9,788 bases of DNA from CBFGTA01 sp965651595 (GTDB taxonomy: Bacteria > Actinomycetota > Actinomycetes > S36-B12 > UBA10799): positions 1-9,788 of the forward strand of contig CBFGTA010000085.1 in assembly GCA_965651595.1 (NCBI GenBank), given 5' to 3'. Below, in pieces: positions 7,341 through 9,788 of this stretch. Numbering within the stretch: the stretch's first letter is position 1; the number at the start of each line of letters is the position of its first letter. The notes beneath the pieces were generated by a model. The model saw only the letters and a list, made by a program, of their open reading frames with translations. It did no database searches and was not told the origin of the DNA. Made by a program: the position numbers and the translations under genes.

Positions 7341-7364
7341 GGCTCTTCGTGTTTCAGCGTGGTG
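7341..7364 (+). repeat. Right terminal inverted repeat of the ISL3 element
   Basis: The first 24 bases match the reverse complement of 7994-8017 at 19 positions. The match includes the first seven bases (GGCTCTT) and GTGGTG at 7359-7364. It lies just beyond the transposase stop codon. Confidence 0.72.
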
Positions 7365-7371
7365 AGGATGT

Positions 7372-8001
7372 TCACGCTGCCATGGGGGTTGGCGCGTGGG
7401 CGATGATTCTGGTTCGGTGGTTGTTGTGGTTGCGGTTCTCCCGACCGGTGGGCTTGAAGGTTTTGGCGTTGAGGTTCGCGGCCTCGGTGCGGGCGTTGGT
7501 GATCCGGGTCCGGCAGAACGTGAGAAGCTCGCGCCGCCAGGGGTTCAGCGTCCTGAGCAGCCGCTGGGCCTCGGGCAACTTGCTAACCCTCACGGCCGGT
7601 TCCAGGTGTGCCCACTCGCGGTGGAAGTCATCGACGTGCCGGGTCGCTAGCAGTTGCCGCACGTGCTCCTCCACGCCCCACGCCAGCGCGATCTGCTGGT
7701 CGGAGTCGAGCACCTCGGCGAGCCGGGTGGTGAACCGGGCCCGGAACGGCAACTCGTCGGTCTCCTCCACGAACGTGCACCGCGCACAGGCGTCCTCCTC
7801 GCACGGGAACCGCCGCTTCCGCACCTGGACCGTCAACGCGGTGCCGCCGCAGGGAACGTCCTTGACCACCTGGACCGCACGAGCATGGATCCGGCCCGAC
7901 CCCACTCCACAGTCCCGACAGCCACCCTCCTCGACGACCGCCTCGACCAACACCCATACTGGCACAGGGCTACAAGCCCCCACATCAACAGACCACCACA
8001 C
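7372..8001 (-). pseudogene. ISL3 transposase remnant with in-frame internal deletion
   Basis: This 209-residue ORF joins the two ends of an ISL3 transposase. Residues 28-31 (CRDC) and 67-75 (C67, C72, C75) are the N-terminal zinc-ribbon that recognises the element's ends. Residues about 40-95 continue the normal N-terminal pattern (PCGG, VRKRRFPC, TFVEE, RARFTTRL). From about 98 the sequence jumps to the C-terminal third (LAWGVEEHVRQLL, then ITNARTEAANLNAKT at 167-181), whose Glu173 corresponds to the last acidic residue of the DDE triad. The central section holding the first two catalytic Asp residues is gone; full-length relatives have about 400-440 residues. The reading frame survives the deletion. 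GTG at 8001 is the furthest start and lies inside the terminal repeat. The protein, if made, could bind DNA but not transpose. Confidence 0.8.
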
Positions 8002-8017
8002 TCAAGTACCAAGAGCC
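7994..8017 (-). repeat. Left terminal inverted repeat of the ISL3 element
   Basis: Read on the minus strand from 8017 it begins GGCTCTT and agrees with the other end at 19 of 24 positions. It overlaps the furthest upstream start codon of the transposase remnant. Confidence 0.7.
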
Positions 8018-8078
8018 GAATTAGCCCGACTCACTGAAAGTGACCGTATTGGGCTCGAGGGTGAGCGGCGGTGCTGAT

Positions 8079-8107
8079 TGGTGGGTTCGGATCAGCCGAG
8101 CCAACCA
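8079..8107. repeat. Inverted repeat 1 of a three-hairpin cluster
   Basis: A 12-bp stem (8079-8090 with 8096-8107) closes a 5-nt loop ATCAG. It contains one G/A mismatch and one G-T pair. The stem is GC-rich and compact enough to act as an RNA hairpin, but no T-run follows on either strand. Confidence 0.55.
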
Positions 8108-8119
8108 GGACGATGCTGA

Positions 8120-8148
8120 TCTAGAGATATGACCAGTTGATCTCTAGA
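8120..8148. repeat. Inverted repeat 2 of a three-hairpin cluster
   Basis: TCTAGAGAT (8120-8128) and ATCTCTAGA (8140-8148) are perfect 9-bp arms around an 11-nt spacer. The AT-rich, symmetric form looks more like a protein-binding or recombination site than a terminator. Confidence 0.6.
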
Positions 8149-8154
8149 ACAGCG

Positions 8155-8204
8155 CTCAGCCTGCCCGAGATGTCCGGTTTCACCCGGCTGTTGGGCAGGC
8201 TGAG
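8155..8204. repeat. Inverted repeat 3 of a three-hairpin cluster
   Basis: CTCAGCCTGCCC (8155-8166) and GGGCAGGCTGAG (8193-8204) are perfect 12-bp arms around a 26-nt spacer. The spacer itself holds a CCGG/CCGG pair (8174-8177, 8184-8187) that could extend the fold. A factor-dependent terminator, an IS end or a small structured RNA are all possible. Confidence 0.65.
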
Positions 8205-8680
8205 GCGTACCAATTAGTGGCACGGTCACAAAGGTAGATTTCCCTCAGGGAATCGTCTCGCCGATTTGGGTCAGCCACACATGGAATCGGTCTCGGCCAC
8301 ACATTTGCTGAGTGCCCGATCGCTGTTCGGCATTTTGCGTCTGCCGAATTTGCTTCGGAGTCGGTCGGTGCAATCGGATGGTTCTATGTCGGCTACACGG
8401 ATCGCCTATCCGTTTGTGTCTGGTTTGTGTGACATCGCTGCCCGCTCGCAATCTGGATCGGCGAGGTCGGGACGATCGCAGAACAGTTCACAGCGCAACG
8501 GAACAAGGTCGATCTCGAGCCGCGCGACTGGCTCCGATGCCAACGGTGCAGGGCGGACGCTGACCGGCATCGCGCAACCGGTCAAACATCGTCAGTGAGG
8601 CGACCTGTGCGGCACGTAGACTCAATAGCTCCCAACGGTAAGTTCATCAGATTCTCTTCTTCGGCCAGAACTAGGACAAA

Positions 8681-9788
8681 TCAGGGGCGTAGAACGCTGA
8701 GCGGAAGGACGAACACGCCATCAGGTCGGGCGTAGGCGTATCCGCCGGGCACAAGCACCGCAAGGAAGGCGGGCGGACCAACGCTCTTGTCGTCGATGTG
8801 TGCGACGAGGTTCATCAAGTTGGCTGCTGCGACATCGACTTGGCCGTCGCCGAGCTTGATCTCGATGGCTGCCCAGCGCCCGTCGAAGGTTTCAATTATC
8901 ACGTCCGCTTCAAGGCCTTGGTGTTCCCCGTAGTACAGCAGGTGCGAGTCCAGAACGTCTGCGAAGACTCGAAGATCGCGAAGTACTAACGTCTCAAAGA
9001 GCAGACCCAAGTAGCTGATGTCTCGGAGCAACTGTTCGGGTGTCGCATGCAACGCGGCAACCGCCAGTGCGGGATCGACGAAGTAACGCTTCGGCTCGAC
9101 ACGGATGCGTTTCTTGGAACGTAGGTGAGTGGACCAGGCAGGCAGATTCTCCACCACCATGAGTCGTTCCAACGCGGTCAGATACTCCCGTGCTGTGTCA
9201 CGGTCGAGCGGCGCCTCTGCATCGCCGACATCAGTTGCCAACGTGGAAATGCTCACTGGCGTTGCCACATGTCGAGCCAGCGAACGCACGAACATCGCGA
9301 CGCGAACTGGGTCCCGACGCACGCCATCCAATTCCTGCACGTCGGCGCGGGCCAAGTGGTCGACGTAGTGGCGCATCGCGACCATTCGCTGCCGAAGCTT
9401 GCGGGTTTGGAATTCCGGCCAACCACCGCCACATACAAGGTCCGCCACCTCAGCGACATCGAGTTGATTGGTCGCAGGGGGAAGCGGCTCTCCGTTCAAT
9501 AGCGCTCCCAAAGACACCTGACCGTTGCTATGACCCGATTCGAACAGCGTCATCGGACGCATTCGAATCAACGCGAACCGACCAGCGCCAGAATGTCGGG
9601 TGATGGCTTCGGTTGGGTTGGCCGAGCCAGTGAGTATGAACTGCCCGGGCTGGCCCGCATCATCAACCGCACGGCGAACGTGGTCCCAGACTCTCGGGAC
9701 TCGCTGCCACTCGTCGATCAAACGGGGCCGTGCGCGGTCGCGTCCCGCTGATTGGTGGAGTTTCACCGTGCGGGGGTCAGTGCTTTGG
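8681..9788 (-). CDS. AAA-family ATPase with C-terminal DUF4143 domain (5' end outside window)
   Basis: The frame stays open from the TGA at 8681-8683 to the right edge, so the gene is cut off. About 368 residues are visible, where the family usually has about 400-450. Positions below count from the GTG at 9766, which is probably internal. LIDEW (16-20) is the Walker B motif, LTGSAN (45-50) the sensor segment and HSGAGR (58-63) a conserved loop; Walker A must lie beyond the edge. Residues about 130-260 fit DUF4143 (helical, ADVQELDGVRR). The C-terminus has EADVIIE (286-292) and AIEIKLG (300-306), the D...ExK layout of a restriction-endonuclease-like fold. These proteins are widespread in bacteria and archaea; their role is poorly defined and some have been linked to mobile or defence regions. 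It stands alone here. Confidence 0.82.
   Translation of the reverse strand, partial: QSTDPRTVKLHQSAGRDRARPRLIDEWQRVPRVWDHVRRAVDDAGQPGQFILTGSANPTEAITRHSGAGRFALIRMRPMTLFESGHSNGQVSLGALLNGEPLPPATNQLDVAEVADLVCGGGWPEFQTRKLRQRMVAMRHYVDHLARADVQELDGVRRDPVRVAMFVRSLARHVATPVSISTLATDVGDAEAPLDRDTAREYLTALERLMVVENLPAWSTHLRSKKRIRVEPKRYFVDPALAVAALHATPEQLLRDISYLGLLFETLVLRDLRVFADVLDSHLLYYGEHQGLEADVIIETFDGRWAAIEIKLGDGQVDVAAANLMNLVAHIDDKSVGPPAFLAVLVPGGYAYARPDGVFVLPLSVLRP

Larger units (their letters stand above)
7341..8017 (-). mobile_element. Internally deleted ISL3-family insertion sequence (677 bp)
   Basis: The two ends are imperfect inverted repeats, each beginning GGCTCTT as is typical of actinobacterial ISL3 elements. 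The only long ORF is a shortened ISL3 transposase. A full element of this family is roughly 1.3-1.5 kb, so about half is missing, all from the middle. The 8-bp sequences outside the ends (7333-7340 and 8018-8025) do not match, so there is no target-site duplication. The insertion is therefore old, or the flanks have been rearranged. The copy cannot move by itself but keeps both ends, so a full-length relative could mobilise it. Confidence 0.8.
8018..8680. other. Gene-poor region between the IS remnant and the DUF4143 gene
   Basis: I find no convincing gene in these roughly 660 bp. The open stretches on both strands (for example 8266-8598 plus, 8245-8451 minus) give low-complexity Ser/Arg-rich products with no recognisable motif or ribosome site. 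The left third is dense in inverted repeats. Smaller ones occur at 8326-8348 (TTCGGCA / TGCCGAA) and 8397-8413 (ACGGAT / ATCCGT), followed by GTTTGTGT twice, 11 bp apart (8412-8419, 8423-8430). No tRNA or rRNA pattern was seen. Confidence 0.6.

Noticed and set aside
7333..8025. Target-site duplication around the ISL3 element
   Set aside because: The 8-bp flanks (cagataca and gaattagc) do not match.
7325..8077. Long plus-strand open frame over the IS element
   Set aside because: It is antisense to the recognisable ISL3 transposase remnant, is Ser/Arg/Thr-rich without motifs, and runs past both element ends.
8266..8598. 110-codon plus-strand frame in the gene-poor region
   Set aside because: The product is a Ser/Arg-rich sequence with no motif, ribosome site or homology that I can recognise; overlapping frames are equally open.
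8430..8680. Another plus-strand open frame with a Trp/Cys-containing stretch resembling a protein
   Set aside because: It begins after a TGA, has no usable start codon, and I cannot match it to a family.
1..9788. CRISPR array, rRNA, tRNA, riboswitch or phage genes
   Set aside because: No regularly spaced repeats, cloverleaf-like sequence or recognisable phage proteins were seen in the window.

Overview
The window is a GC-rich stretch of chromosome that most likely comes from an actinomycete (Actinomycetota). Supporting signs are GC-ending codons, frequent GTG starts, an actinobacterial-style ISL3 transposase remnant and a DUF4143-type ATPase with the IDEWQRVP wording common in that phylum. 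I cannot name a genus from the sequence.

Layout, left to right. (1) On the minus strand, 3078 to 125, is a two-gene operon: a processive family-2 glycosyltransferase (hyaluronan synthase/Alg8-like) followed, with an ATGA overlap, by a membrane-anchored right-handed beta-helix protein. The second protein carries a YGFDPHTD motif and surrounding pattern resembling the alginate C5-epimerase AlgG. (2) A divergent intergenic region of about 155 bp separates this operon from a plus-strand two-component pair (3233-5748): a NarL/LuxR-type response regulator, then an 8-TM sensor histidine kinase, again joined by an ATGA overlap. (3) Convergent to the kinase is a minus-strand lipoprotein of the LCAT-like lipase/acyltransferase family (7255-5861) with a complete-looking Ser-Asp-His triad. 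(4) About 85 bp upstream of the lipoprotein start lies a 677-bp internally deleted ISL3-family element (7341-8017). It has recognisable terminal inverted repeats and an in-frame transposase remnant missing its catalytic centre. (5) A gene-poor stretch of about 660 bp follows, containing three consecutive strong inverted repeats (8079-8204). (6) The right edge holds most of a minus-strand AAA ATPase/DUF4143 protein, whose Walker A end lies outside the window.

How the genes may work together: the glycosyltransferase could synthesise and extrude a linear polysaccharide, and the beta-helix protein, held at the outer face of the membrane, could epimerise or otherwise modify it. The divergently transcribed two-component system is the obvious candidate regulator, and GTCAA/GACAA motifs in the shared intergenic region are candidate operator half-sites. 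These links are inferred from gene order and motifs. The most noteworthy content is this apparent synthase plus AlgG-like epimerase pair in an actinomycete, next to its own kinase/regulator pair.
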